The notes: a model not told the origin generated them from the sequence alone. A stretch of DNA of 58,716 nt from Butyrivibrio sp. (GCA_015056495.1 SVGC01000023.1:1-58716); one strand, 5' to 3'. Numbered from the stretch's first letter, positions 1 to 8,698 are shown. Translations and numbers: made by a program.

Positions 1-62
1 TAACCTTTTCATACATAAATAAAGCCCACCAATGTGAGCTTCATTCTGTATCCTCATTTAAT

Positions 63-164
63 CTGTGAATGGTAACATATTATTATGAAAAAAAATGAGT
101 TAGACCCTTAAAAGAATCTAACTCAATATATCTTAACTAAATTACATTGTCTGTGAATAGTAAC
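63..164. repeat. Short imperfect direct repeat beyond a lipoprotein gene
   Basis: The 14-mer CTGTGAATrGTAAC occurs at 63-76 and 151-164 with one mismatch. The second copy runs on into a T-run, and on the minus strand it would encode KKVTIHR. That resembles the KKVTVSER end of the neighbouring lipoprotein gene, so the stretch may be a decayed duplication of that gene's 3' end. This is inference from a short match. Confidence 0.35.
87..125 (-). terminator. Rho-independent terminator of the lipoprotein gene
   Basis: The arms TGAGTTAGA (96-104) and TCTAACTCA (117-125) are perfectly complementary. On the minus strand the stem is followed by a run of T. It lies downstream of the 204-680 gene. Confidence 0.7.
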
Positions 165-203
165 TTTTTTTGAGATGTTGTTTTTAAACGATTGATTTTA
201 AAA

Positions 204-680
204 TTATCTCTCAGAAACAGTAACTTTTTTATGTACAGATTCTACTGTGCCATCAGCTGTAACTGCGTAAACTTCTGCCTCTCCAGGAGCTATTGCATCG
301 ATTGAGACGTACAGATTGTTGTTTCTTGCAGCTTTAGTGAAGTTGATCTCTACAACCTCAGGATTTGTGCTGACAAATGTTACATCTTCTGGTTCAAAGA
401 TTGATGCATCGGTGATTTCCGGAATGATATAGCTTGTGATATCACACTGTCCTGGAAGAAGTGTTACATCTTCATCTGATGAAAACTTAAGTGCTGTAAT
501 ATTACCTGATGTGAGCTGTTCTCCGGAAGCATCTTCGCCCGGAACTACCGCCTGCTCTGTAGTAGCTTCTGTAACTGATGTGTTCTCTGTAGTTGTTGCT
601 GTGTCTGCCTCATTGCCGCAGGCTGTAAGTGAAAGTACGAGTGCTGATACTGCAACAAGGCTTACCAATGACTTTTTCAT
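204..680 (-). CDS. Small lipoprotein with a bacterial Ig-like (Big2-type) domain
   Basis: A 158-residue exported protein. Residues 1-20 form a lipoprotein signal peptide ending in the lipobox LTAC, so Cys21 is the probable lipid anchor. A Thr/Glu/Ala-rich, low-complexity linker covers about residues 22-60. The last 80 or so residues read like a Big2 fold (VTLLPGQ, then VSTNPEVVEINF, then IAPGEAEVYAVTADG), which is typical of surface proteins that hold carbohydrate or wall. An AAAGGGA ribosome site precedes the ATG. It is monocistronic, divergent from the esterase gene and closed by its own terminator. The specific role is unknown; the Ig-like call rests on motif resemblance. Confidence 0.7.
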   Translation of the reverse strand: MKKSLVSLVAVSALVLSLTACGNEADTATTTENTSVTEATTEQAVVPGEDASGEQLTSGNITALKFSSDEDVTLLPGQCDITSYIIPEITDASIFEPEDVTFVSTNPEVVEINFTKAARNNNLYVSIDAIAPGEAEVYAVTADGTVESVHKKVTVSER

Positions 681-937
681 TTCTAAATCCCTTTCGTATA
701 ACTATAAATCTTTTTATTCTGTCGGATTCACCGACGTAAGAATTTAATGATACTACTTTTTTGTGTTTTATCAAATATTTTTTTGTAAATCGTAACTATT
801 GTGGCTCTGGCAGCATTAAAAACACAATACTTGAAAATATAAAAATGTCTAAGTATTGTATATTTCGTAGCAGTTTTGGAAAAAACTCTGTAATATACAG
901 ACCCAAAACAATGAAAAATAAAGGGAGTGTTGCAAAC

Positions 938-2047
938 ATGAAAACATTACATCTATTGGGGGATTCACTAGTTAAAGCGTATGGCAATGACATCGATAAC
1001 TTTATCGGTGGCTGGGGCGATCATCTTGGAAGTTTTTTTGATTCAGATGAGATATGTGTTAAGGATTATGCCAATGGCGGCAGAAGTTCTAGGAGCTTTC
1101 TAAATGAAGGAAGATTTATCGACAATGGCTTATTTACTGAAGATGATTTTCCTTATGGCCTTGGTCCTGCCTATGATCACATTGAAAAAGGTGATTATTG
1201 CCTGTTGGAATTTTGTCACAATGATGACAATAGCAAGGGCAAAGCAACCTATATTGATAGAATGACTCCACTGGGAACGCCTAATGAAAAAGGAGTATAT
1301 CCAACAATCGTTCCTACTGAAGACATGCTGGTATCTACTGCTTCTTTTCCACCTGAATATCCTGATATCTTAAAGCAAGATGGAATGTCTGAAGATGAAA
1401 TCCAGCAAAACATTATTAAATACAAGGAAATCCTTTCGGGATATACTGACAAATACTATTCCTATGGCTGCGGAGCAACTTATAAAGGTTATTTGAAGTA
1501 TTACATCGATAAAATCCGTGCAAAGGGCGCGATTCCTGTAATTGTCACTCCTCCTGCAAGGCAGTATTGGGAAGATGGTAGGATTGCTTCAATTCCAGGG
1601 CACCATGGAGGCTCAGATGAATATGGTGATTTTAAATACATCAGAGCTGCAAAGCAATTAGGTGCTGAGGAAAATGTAGCTGTGGTTGATCTGTTTGATT
1701 TTACAGTGAAATTTATTGAAATGTTGGGTGAAACTGATGCCAAATATCTTCAGAGCATTGTCGGCTACGATAATATGACTTTAGGCGAAAGTCAATATGA
1801 TCGTCCGGCTAAGTGGCCTATGGATTATGATAAATATTGGGATGATATGAATTTCAAACGTGTAGATGATACACACACAAACAGATTTGGCTCATTTATC
1901 TATGCCGGAGAAATAGCTCGCCAGCTGTCAAATCAATTTGAAGACTTGGCAGCTCTTAAGCTTGATAAAGCATCCAAAACGGTTGCTCATCCTGCCAGAT
2001 TAAATGGCAGATTGAAAGATATATCTGATTTTGTGAATCAATTATAA
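938..2047 (+). CDS. SGNH/GDSL hydrolase, rhamnogalacturonan acetylesterase-like (CE12)
   Basis: A 369-residue cytoplasmic SGNH hydrolase. The nucleophile block GDSL is at residues 8-11 (Ser10), the CHND block at 93-96 supplies the oxyanion Asn, and a DxxH pair lies at D310/H313. This block spacing and the long insertions match CE12 pectin acetylesterases such as RhgT, which deacetylate rhamnogalacturonan. The reading frame stays open back to 761, but the ATG at 938 has an AAGGGAG ribosome site at 921-927, and the extra N-terminus does not look like protein. No signal peptide is visible, so it probably acts on imported oligosaccharides. Family confidence is high; the exact substrate is inferred. 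Confidence 0.85.
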   Translation: MKTLHLLGDSLVKAYGNDIDNFIGGWGDHLGSFFDSDEICVKDYANGGRSSRSFLNEGRFIDNGLFTEDDFPYGLGPAYDHIEKGDYCLLEFCHNDDNSKGKATYIDRMTPLGTPNEKGVYPTIVPTEDMLVSTASFPPEYPDILKQDGMSEDEIQQNIIKYKEILSGYTDKYYSYGCGATYKGYLKYYIDKIRAKGAIPVIVTPPARQYWEDGRIASIPGHHGGSDEYGDFKYIRAAKQLGAEENVAVVDLFDFTVKFIEMLGETDAKYLQSIVGYDNMTLGESQYDRPAKWPMDYDKYWDDMNFKRVDDTHTNRFGSFIYAGEIARQLSNQFEDLAALKLDKASKTVAHPARLNGRLKDISDFVNQL

Positions 2048-2130
2048 ATAAATAAGACCCGTTGATGAGAAAAGTTGTTGGGAAAAATCAGCAAACATCA
2101 TTAATACAAGGATATTTTCACTATAATATT

Positions 2131-2176
2131 AAAAAGTGAGTCTGCCGTAGGTTTCATTGGGGGCAGGCTCACTTTT
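2131..2176. terminator. Terminator after the esterase gene
   Basis: The arms AAAAGTGAGTCTGCC (2132-2146) and GGCAGGCTCACTTTT (2162-2176) pair over 15 bp with one G-U. A/T-runs on both sides suit bidirectional use, because the regulator gene converges from the right. Confidence 0.8.
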
Positions 2177-2276
2177 CACATTTAATTCGTATATAATCGA
2201 CTATCAAGATTTACTGCCTATATCATATCTTGTATTGTTGAAATGTATACCAGAAATCATTATTCATATAGTGCTT

Positions 2277-3311
2277 TTAATTTGTGTTCTTGTTCATTTT
2301 CTTTAATCTGGCTATTTCTCTGACATATCGGTCAACCTGCTCACCGTCTGTAACTCCATAGTCATCTTTAAGATTTTCTATAAGTCTTTTGTAATCATTG
2401 ATAGCCTTTTCAAATTCATTACGCATCTCATGTACCTGAGCCATTGAGCAGAGTCCTTCTGCAATACGTGGTGCTTCCTGCATAGCAAAGGACTTTTCGT
2501 AAGCCTCTATTGCCTTGTCATACATGCCAAGCTTCGCGTAGCCATCTCCCAATGAACAGTGCGCCTGCCAAATATCAGGAAAATCCGTTACCATCTGCTC
2601 CCAATATTTTAAAGCCTCATCAACTTTTCCTTTTCCAAAAGCAACATCTCCAAGGTACAGAAGATACTGATGGTCCTTTTTGACTTTCTTAATCTGCTCG
2701 ATATAGGGAAGTGCTTCATCATACCTGGCATCAGCTATCATATTCTCCAAAAGAGCATACAAAGCAAGATAATTTTTAGGATTCTTTTCAAGAAGATCCT
2801 TAAAGTAACGGATTACTTCAAAGTGGTTATCATACCATTCATCCCCACACAGTCCATTATTTGCTTCAAGGAAATCTACCCATCCCCCCTTGTCTTCAGG
2901 GTCAATACTGAGAACCTTCTGTGCATAGTCAGAAGCAAGTTCATGGTCGCTCCTAGCACGATGGTTATACATACTTGCAAGATTTCCAAGTGCTCTTATA
3001 TCCTTTGGATCATTCTTTAGCCTACCTTCAAGGAAATCCACCGACCTGTCGAAGTTGTCCGGGCTGATTCTTCGCTCTCTCCACATCATGTTTTCGATGC
3101 GCTGCATTTGTTCTTCATATGGGAGTTCAAAGAATTCGTCTATGGTAACTCCAAAAAATATTGCAAGCTTAGGAAGAAGTGATATATCAGGATCACTTGC
3201 GCCATTTTCCCACTTTGAAACTGCTTGATACGATACTCCTAAGTATTCTGCCAGTTCATCTTGCTTAACCTGATTCTGAGTTCTTAACTGTTTAATCTGT
3301 TTTCCTATCAT
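2277..3311 (-). CDS. XRE-family transcriptional regulator with TPR repeats
   Basis: A 344-residue cytoplasmic protein. Residues 5-60 are a helix-turn-helix of the Cro/CI type (LAEYLGVSYQAVSKWENG). From about residue 95 to the end there are repeated TPR-like helical pairs, for example WVDFLEANNGL, YLGDVAFGKGKVDEALKYW and GYAKLGMYDKAIEAYEKSF. This architecture is common in Clostridia, where the TPR part senses a peptide or partner protein. An AAAGGAA site precedes the ATG. The gene stands alone and converges on the esterase terminator. Its target is unknown; an inverted repeat upstream could be an autoregulatory site. Confidence 0.85.
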   Translation of the reverse strand: MIGKQIKQLRTQNQVKQDELAEYLGVSYQAVSKWENGASDPDISLLPKLAIFFGVTIDEFFELPYEEQMQRIENMMWRERRISPDNFDRSVDFLEGRLKNDPKDIRALGNLASMYNHRARSDHELASDYAQKVLSIDPEDKGGWVDFLEANNGLCGDEWYDNHFEVIRYFKDLLEKNPKNYLALYALLENMIADARYDEALPYIEQIKKVKKDHQYLLYLGDVAFGKGKVDEALKYWEQMVTDFPDIWQAHCSLGDGYAKLGMYDKAIEAYEKSFAMQEAPRIAEGLCSMAQVHEMRNEFEKAINDYKRLIENLKDDYGVTDGEQVDRYVREIARLKKMNKNTN

Positions 3312-3372
3312 ATATTCCTTTCCTCAACCTGTGGTTGTTTCAATTCTATTGAAAGAGTGGCCACCTCTCTTC

Positions 3373-3388
3373 TACAATAGCAATTGTA
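3373..3388. promoter_or_regulatory. Inverted repeat upstream of the XRE-TPR regulator
   Basis: TACAAT-agca-ATTGTA is a perfect 6-bp dyad about 60 nt upstream of the regulator start. It is a candidate operator on position alone; short AT-rich dyads can arise by chance. Confidence 0.3.
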
Positions 3389-3573
3389 AAGAAATATAAT
3401 AAGAATAACAATCGAAGGATATTTTAGAGTTTTCTACTTTTAGTTGAATTAAAGATTTTGTCAAGCAGAATTAATCTGACTTAATCATTCTCAATACTGA
3501 ATTTTTATACAGATTATGCACCGCTTGTGAAGCGAATAACAACCATTATAATCGACGATGCGCAGTTTTGTTT

Positions 3574-3609
3574 ATTTCGCAAATTTATTATTTTATCATT
3601 TTTGCGAAT
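3574..3609. repeat. TTTCGCAAA dyad at the 3' end of the DUF4143 ATPase gene
   Basis: TTCGCAAA (3576-3583) and TTTGCGAA (3601-3608) form an 8-bp inverted repeat with a 17-nt AT-only spacer. The right arm overlaps the last codons of the ATPase gene. There is no U-run after it, so it is not an ordinary terminator. The same motif in the same arrangement brackets the promoter of this gene at 4825-4863. Confidence 0.6.
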
Positions 3610-4792
3610 CAGAAAGCCATCTGGCGATATCAATAATCCTTATTCCTTCATACTGGCTTTCCTCATGTTTTGTCCTGGCTATCAGCAACTTCGGGTAAGC
3701 ATCCTTAATTCCTAAAAGTGATGAAACCTCGCGCTTAAAAGTATCCTCTCTAGATATATCATCAGATACCTGAATGTAGACTTTTTCGCCTTCTTTGATT
3801 GCAACAAAATCCACTTCTTTTTCATGTAATTTGCCTACATATACTTCATATCCACGTCTGAGAAGTTCTATTGCAACTATGTTCTCATAGAGGTGCCCAT
3901 AATCAGCATTTTTTGTTCCTATCTCAGAAAAACGGAAAGCCAAATCGGACAGGTAGTACTTCTTATCTGATTCTAAATATCTTTTTCCCTTTATGTCATA
4001 ACGCTGGATTGGATAAAAAAGAAATGATCGGCAAAAGTAATTCATATATGCCCCTACCGTCTTATCATTAGTTTTGTAGGTGCCAGAGGTTAGTTTGGAA
4101 GCCACATTTCTTATCGAAGTCTGATTGCCAACGTTATCCATAAGATAGTTTCCAATCATTATCAATAGATCTTCGTTTTCTATCTTGAATTTTCTTACGA
4201 TGTCCTTTGCAATAGTGGTCCTATAAATACCATTAACATATTGTCTGGCGTCTTCCTCAGTTTTATATAGATACGAACCAGCCATTCCACCTTTTTTGAC
4301 ATAAGAATCAAAAGCTTCATCTATATCATTTGATGGGTAGTACATAAGATATTCCTTAAAGGAAAATGGATATAAACTTATCTCATATACTCTTCCACCG
4401 AACAATGTAGCCAAATCACTCGATAAAAGAAATGCATTTGAACCGGTAAGGTAAATATCATAGATTTCTTCTTCGTAAATGCTATTGATTATACGTTCAA
4501 ATCCTTCACACAGCTGTATTTCATCAATGAAAAGATAATTAGTCTTATCTTCAACATACTGTTGCTCTATATAGTCATAAAGCTTGTCTGCATCCAACAG
4601 TTTCTCGAACTTCTTCAAGTTCAGCTTAATCCGGACAATATTAGCCTTATCATCAGCAGATATCAAATCTATGAAAGCATCCATTAATTTGGATTTACCG
4701 CTTCTTCTTACCCCGGTTATTACTTTTATGTCTGGAACATCCTTTACCGATAAAAGTTTATTTAGATAATAGTCTCTTTTTATTAGTTTCAT
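3596..4792 (-). CDS. AAA (AAA_14) ATPase with C-terminal DUF4143 domain
   Basis: A 398-residue protein. Walker A is GVRRSGKS at residues 27-34, Walker B is FIDE near D90/E91, and a sensor-like TGSNAFLLSSDLATLFGGR segment follows. The C-terminal half carries the DUF4143 hallmarks RRGYEVYVGK, EVDFVAI and YIQVSDD, a fold related to PD-(D/E)xK nucleases. The frame extends to 4834, but the ATG at 4792 has a GGCGGTG ribosome site and the extension overlaps promoter elements. Proteins of this family are abundant and multi-copy in gut Firmicutes and Bacteroidetes, and their physiological role is unsettled. The gene stands alone, with matching TTCGCAA/TTGCGAA dyads at both ends. Confidence 0.88.
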   Translation of the reverse strand: MKLIKRDYYLNKLLSVKDVPDIKVITGVRRSGKSKLMDAFIDLISADDKANIVRIKLNLKKFEKLLDADKLYDYIEQQYVEDKTNYLFIDEIQLCEGFERIINSIYEEEIYDIYLTGSNAFLLSSDLATLFGGRVYEISLYPFSFKEYLMYYPSNDIDEAFDSYVKKGGMAGSYLYKTEEDARQYVNGIYRTTIAKDIVRKFKIENEDLLIMIGNYLMDNVGNQTSIRNVASKLTSGTYKTNDKTVGAYMNYFCRSFLFYPIQRYDIKGKRYLESDKKYYLSDLAFRFSEIGTKNADYGHLYENIVAIELLRRGYEVYVGKLHEKEVDFVAIKEGEKVYIQVSDDISREDTFKREVSSLLGIKDAYPKLLIARTKHEESQYEGIRIIDIARWLSDSQK

Positions 4793-4815
4793 CGTAATTT
4801 CACCGCCTTTACTTA

Positions 4816-4863
4816 ATTGTATTTCATTTCGCAATTTTAATCAATTTTTAAATTTGCGAAATG
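4816..4863 (-). promoter_or_regulatory. Promoter with overlapping palindromic operator for the DUF4143 ATPase
   Basis: Read on the minus strand, TTGATT (4844-4839), a 17-nt spacer and TACAAT (4821-4816) make a near-consensus sigma-A promoter. The perfect 10-bp inverted repeat CATTTCGCAA (4825-4834) / TTGCGAAATG (4854-4863) places one arm inside the spacer and the other just upstream of the -35. A protein bound here would be expected to block transcription. Confidence 0.65.
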
Positions 4864-5048
4864 AAAATCTTGAAAAAATGACGGGAAATTCTTCCTGTCT
4901 GCGGTGATCCAAAGAGCTCTCGCTCAGACCACTATAATGAAATGTACTACTAACTCCGTCCCTACTGCGCAATTACATACTTTCTAATTGTTTCAACAAC
5001 GTCATTAGGTAACATAACTGTCATAAATCTATAATTTCAATTTTATTC

Positions 5049-5798
5049 CTAATTGTTCGCATCCAAGCTATTTCCATTTCCAAATTCTTTAACCAAATAG
5101 AATAGATACCCTCCCAAAACGGCAATAATCAACACTAAGTTGATTACCCTATCTGTCAGAGGATTACCCATCCCATTTGCAGAAAAAACTTTGAGCGCAT
5201 TATTAGCAGAGTGGAATAAAATACATGGTACAATAGACTTCCCATGATAAAAGATTATCACCAGCACAAATCCGACCATAACAGCAAACACAATTTGAAT
5301 CATGGACGAAATCAAATCTTTTCCACTTCCGTTAAAAAGATTCACAATATGTCCCAATCCGAATGTCAGCGCAGAAACAATAATTGCACTCTTAAGATTG
5401 TCCTTCTCCATTGCCCTGAATAATAATCCACGGAAAATAACTTCTTCAAGAAACCCTACGCAGAGCATGCTGATGAAATAAAACAGAGATTCCAATATGC
5501 CATATTGCAATTTTATTCCGCCCCAAAAGGCTGTCGATGCAATTATAATAAGCGGTATATAAAACAGAAACCGTTTTGCTGGAATAGATAATCTACAAAA
5601 CCCGTATTTTTCGCCAAGTTTATTTTTTTGAATCCAGAAAAACAGAATCAGAGACATTGCTATGTGAAGCACAGCTGTTATAGATTTTGTAATGCCAATG
5701 TTCTCTGAAAACTGATCTGCCAAACTGCTCAGAACAACATAAGCAACAATCCACAGGATTGCAAAAGTAATCTCACTTTTCTTATATATTTTTGTCAT
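5049..5798 (-). CDS. CPBP family intramembrane glutamic endopeptidase
   Basis: A 249-residue polytopic membrane protein with about seven or eight hydrophobic segments. All three CPBP (CAAX/Abi) motifs are present: EExxxR at E118-E119...R123 (LEEVIFR), FxxxH at F146...H150 (FGLGH) and HxxxN at H196...N200 (HSANN). These residues form the active site of Rce1-like proteases. In Firmicutes such proteins often process or give immunity to peptides such as bacteriocins. No bacteriocin-like gene is next to it, so the substrate is unknown. The gene is preceded by a weak GGGGAA site. Confidence 0.9.
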   Translation of the reverse strand: MTKIYKKSEITFAILWIVAYVVLSSLADQFSENIGITKSITAVLHIAMSLILFFWIQKNKLGEKYGFCRLSIPAKRFLFYIPLIIIASTAFWGGIKLQYGILESLFYFISMLCVGFLEEVIFRGLLFRAMEKDNLKSAIIVSALTFGLGHIVNLFNGSGKDLISSMIQIVFAVMVGFVLVIIFYHGKSIVPCILFHSANNALKVFSANGMGNPLTDRVINLVLIIAVLGGYLFYLVKEFGNGNSLDANN

Positions 5799-5890
5799 TT
5801 TGAATTCCCCAATCTTTCTTTCATAGTCTGTTTTACTGTATGATAATCAAATCAACAAATTCGATTTGTCATCGCCTATACTACTGAAAG

Positions 5891-6116
5891 TTAAACATCT
5901 TTAGCCATATAAAGCAAAAGGTCATCATCATAGTATGTAACCATCTTCATTTTATTCATCCACTTCCTCTAACAGATCTCGAATTGTATCCTCTTTCGGA
6001 ACTGGAACCCAGTGTCCTTCAAGGCAAATAGCCACCTCTGATTTCATTATGGTTTCGGATAATTTCTTACTCAGTACAGGATTCTCTTTCTTGATTTCGA
6101 TTTCTATATTATTCCT
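5891..6116 (-). pseudogene. Possible gene relic (two short coding-like pieces)
   Basis: This 310-bp gap (5799-6108) contains two consecutive minus-strand pieces that read like protein. One frame is open from 6116 to a stop at 5952; its last 32 codons start with ATG at 6047 (MKSEVAICLEGHW, then VPVPKEDTIRDLLEEVDE). Directly after it, 5950-5891 reads MKMVTYYDDDLLLYMAKDV. Neither has a good ribosome site. They may be remains of a decayed gene or two very small genes. I do not recognise a family. Confidence 0.3.
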
Positions 6117-6963
6117 CTAATAGAGCAGCCCAGTAGCCATCAATTGCTGCTTTGTTATCGTATGAACTGAGTGCCATAAGCAAAAAGAATAATTTACTCA
6201 CTTCCTCAAACGAAGGCATCTCACAATATGTCTCATATCCCGCCTTGAATTCATCCCAGTCCTCAACCTGATAATGAAGAAAGCTAAGCTCCCATTCTAC
6301 AGGTCCAATCACATACGCATCTAAATCAACACACGCTACAATATTCTCATCGCAAAACAAGAACTGATCCGCGCAGATGTCGACCATAATTAGAGAATTC
6401 CCACTGTTTGAAAGCTTTTTATCCTTTATCTGCTCGTAACAACCCCTGACCATTTTATCTGCATCATCATCCCCACTCCAATGCTCGCTAATACAATCTT
6501 CAATATATCTTCTGGCATTCTCAAAAAATAAATCTCCTTTTGAAACGCCCAAAAGCCCGGAATAATCGTACTTTGTCCTGTGATTATATCCAATAAACTG
6601 CCCCAGAGTATAAGCGTTTTTCTTTCCCTTTGGAAAAAAATCATTATCCCATGCTGTTCCTTCAACAAACTCAAAAACGCTTGCATCTTCATTGGCTGCT
6701 ACAAACGGAGCCACTTTTATGTGAGGGTTATCCTTCAAAGTATTGTAGATATTATGAAGACTTGAATTCTGCTCCTTTACCGAATAACCAAACACCTTTC
6801 TCATCATTGTCCAAAACGGTGAAAAATCATCTCTTGTCATTAAGGGAGTCTTTAAAATATATCTTTTTCCCTCGTATGTAAAAAAACGAATTTCATTGGA
6901 TGAGACTTCTCCCATCTCAAAAGAGGATTTATTCCTTTGAGCATATTCCAAAATCGTGTTCAT
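6109..6963 (-). CDS. Protein-kinase-fold (aminoglycoside phosphotransferase-like) protein
   Basis: A 284-residue cytoplasmic protein with APH/choline-kinase-like features. RYILKTP near residue 35 supplies a candidate ATP-binding Lys38. DICADQFLF at 195-203 sits where the catalytic HxDxxxxN loop should be, with Gln200 at the usual Asn position. CVDLDAYVIGP (211-221) matches the metal-binding DxD segment. The Asn-to-Gln change and the missing HGD make the substrate uncertain, so it may be a divergent small-molecule kinase or a pseudokinase. It lies 34 nt after the GNAT gene and is probably the last gene of the ArsR-led operon. AAGGA directly abuts the ATG, so this start is not well supported. 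Confidence 0.6.
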   Translation of the reverse strand: MNTILEYAQRNKSSFEMGEVSSNEIRFFTYEGKRYILKTPLMTRDDFSPFWTMMRKVFGYSVKEQNSSLHNIYNTLKDNPHIKVAPFVAANEDASVFEFVEGTAWDNDFFPKGKKNAYTLGQFIGYNHRTKYDYSGLLGVSKGDLFFENARRYIEDCISEHWSGDDDADKMVRGCYEQIKDKKLSNSGNSLIMVDICADQFLFCDENIVACVDLDAYVIGPVEWELSFLHYQVEDWDEFKAGYETYCEMPSFEEVSKLFFLLMALSSYDNKAAIDGYWAALLEE

Positions 6964-6997
6964 TCCTTATTTAATGAGTCCTCCGTAGAAATATAAA

Positions 6998-7438
6998 TTA
7001 TTCTAACAGCATACACATCGACACTGTTCCATTATCATTCCCCAGTTCTTCAAATCCCATTTTTCGATATAGAGCGTAGCCTATGCTCATCACTTCAGGT
7101 TTTGTGGTAAATCTGACCTCTTTGAACTTAAGCTCCCTGCACTTTTCAAGCATTGCATTAAGCATTGGTCTTGCATAACCATTCCCCCTGTATTCAGGCT
7201 TTATATATAATCTCTTTGCCTCAGCCAGATTATCATCAACTTTCTTAATGGCTATTGTTGCTATAGGATTAACATCATCATATCCCAGAAGCAACGCTCC
7301 TTCTTTATAAAACCCCTTTAGATCAGATAATTCTCTATCAAGTGATATAAAACAAGCTTCCGCACCTTTTATTTTGGAATATTCCAAAATAAGGTTTTTT
7401 GCTGCTTCATAGTCATCACATTCTCTTATTTCAATCAT
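6998..7438 (-). CDS. GNAT family N-acetyltransferase
   Basis: A 146-residue single-domain GNAT. The acetyl-CoA pyrophosphate loop is LYIKPEYRGNGYARPML at about residues 92-108 (R-G-N-G-Y-A). It is preceded by the typical beta-strand EAKRLYI and followed by the C-terminal segment VMSIGYALYRKMGFEELG. It starts 10 nt after the thioredoxin-like gene, so it is probably cotranscribed with the arsR-permease genes upstream. The acceptor substrate is unknown. Association with a metalloid-type operon could mean detoxification by N-acetylation, but that is inference. Confidence 0.88.
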   Translation of the reverse strand: MIEIRECDDYEAAKNLILEYSKIKGAEACFISLDRELSDLKGFYKEGALLLGYDDVNPIATIAIKKVDDNLAEAKRLYIKPEYRGNGYARPMLNAMLEKCRELKFKEVRFTTKPEVMSIGYALYRKMGFEELGNDNGTVSMCMLLE

Positions 7439-7448
7439 ATACTATACC

Positions 7449-7682
7449 TCATGCGCCCAAAAGTTTCTCAATTTCCTTCGTTTTAATAGCTCTTCCTGCT
7501 GAAACAATTTTTCCATCTATCATAAGAGCCGGCGTACTCATAACTCCACATTCCATAATCTTTTGCATATCCGTGATATATTCTATCTCAGCATCAATTT
7601 CTTTTGCAGCCACTGCTTCTTTTACAGATGCGAGGATTGCTTCGCAACATTTGCATCCCCCGCCTAATACCTTAATATTCAT
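7449..7682 (-). CDS. Small thioredoxin-fold redox protein (CxCC type)
   Basis: A 77-residue thioredoxin-like protein of the redox-active disulfide protein 2 type. The N-terminal loop GGGCKCC (Cys10, Cys12, Cys13) replaces CxxC, and VMSTPALMIDG carries the cis-proline. Such proteins are regularly encoded beside ArsP/YraQ-type permeases, as here, and may deliver reductant or bind metalloid. There is an ATG at 7688, but AAGGAG sits only 3 nt from it. The ATG at 7682 has a 9-nt spacing and is preferred. Confidence 0.88.
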   Translation of the reverse strand: MNIKVLGGGCKCCEAILASVKEAVAAKEIDAEIEYITDMQKIMECGVMSTPALMIDGKIVSAGRAIKTKEIEKLLGA

Positions 7683-7696
7683 GTTCATATTCTCCT

Positions 7697-8698
7697 TTAA
7701 AATAATATATTTTGAAAAATGTTAAAACCATAGCCGACTAAGATAATACCTATAGTACAGATGACTATAAATGTGGCAAGAAGCTTTGCTTTGATTACCT
7801 TCTTTAGCATGATAATGGAGGGAAGGCTGAGTGTTGTTACTGCCATCATAAAGCTTAAAATTGTGCCAAGCAAAGCTCCCTTAGACAGGAGTGCCTCTGC
7901 TATGGGGATAATGCTAAATATATCCGCATACATCGGAATGCCCAAGATTGTTGCAAGTACAACTCCAAAGGGATTTCTTCCTCCAAGAACTATCCTAATC
8001 CACTCTTCCGGTATCCAATTATGGATTACTGCGCCAATACCTACTCCTAGCAAAATGTAGGGAAACACTCTTTTAACTGTAGATGACACTTGATCCTTTG
8101 CATAAATCATCCGCTCTTTAAAAGTCAGACTCGGAGCTTCCATTTCAAAACTTCTGTTAGCGTTTCTGATAAAATCTGCAATCTGATCTTCCATATGAAG
8201 CTTCTCGATCAATGTGCCACCCGCGACAGCAATCACTAGTCCCATCACAACATAAACGATGGCTATTCTTACCCCAAAGATACTCATAAGCAGTACAAGG
8301 CTTGCCATATCCACCATCGGTGATGATATCAAAAAAGAGAATGTTACTCCAAGCGGTAATCCCGCACTCGTAAACCCCATAAATATGGGAATAGATGAAC
8401 ATGAGCAAAAGGGAGTTACTGTTCCAAGTAAAGCACCTACGATATTTGCTCCGATTCCGTGAAATCTGCCCATTATCTTCCTGCTTCGCTCTGGCGGGAA
8501 AAAACTTTGAATAAATGAGATCACAAATATTAACAAACAAAGAAGGATTGTAATCTTTATCACATCATAGATAAAAAAATGTATACTTCCACCGATTCTG
8601 CTCTCTATATCCAATCCTAAAACTGACATGAATTGACCGATCAAAATGCTCAGCCACTTCATCCCAAAGATCTGTGTCTGAATAAAGTTCCACATCAT
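7697..8698 (-). CDS. Permease of the ArsP/YraQ (DUF318) family
   Basis: A 333-residue membrane protein with about eight to ten transmembrane segments. The signature TPFCSCSSIPIFMGF is at residues 96-110 (Cys98, Cys100) and is diagnostic of the ArsP/DUF318 permease family. Members include efflux pumps for trivalent organoarsenicals and uncharacterised permeases. The start ATG overlaps the stop of arsR (ATGA), so the two are translationally coupled. The operon order ArsR, permease, thioredoxin is typical. The substrate may be an organic or inorganic arsenical or another soft metalloid, which sequence alone cannot settle. Confidence 0.88.
   Translation of the reverse strand: MMWNFIQTQIFGMKWLSILIGQFMSVLGLDIESRIGGSIHFFIYDVIKITILLCLLIFVISFIQSFFPPERSRKIMGRFHGIGANIVGALLGTVTPFCSCSSIPIFMGFTSAGLPLGVTFSFLISSPMVDMASLVLLMSIFGVRIAIVYVVMGLVIAVAGGTLIEKLHMEDQIADFIRNANRSFEMEAPSLTFKERMIYAKDQVSSTVKRVFPYILLGVGIGAVIHNWIPEEWIRIVLGGRNPFGVVLATILGIPMYADIFSIIPIAEALLSKGALLGTILSFMMAVTTLSLPSIIMLKKVIKAKLLATFIVICTIGIILVGYGFNIFQNILF

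Noticed and set aside
8157..8540. 127-codon minus-strand frame inside the permease gene
   Set aside because: It is a shadow of the ArsP/YraQ-type permease in another frame; the permease has clear family motifs.
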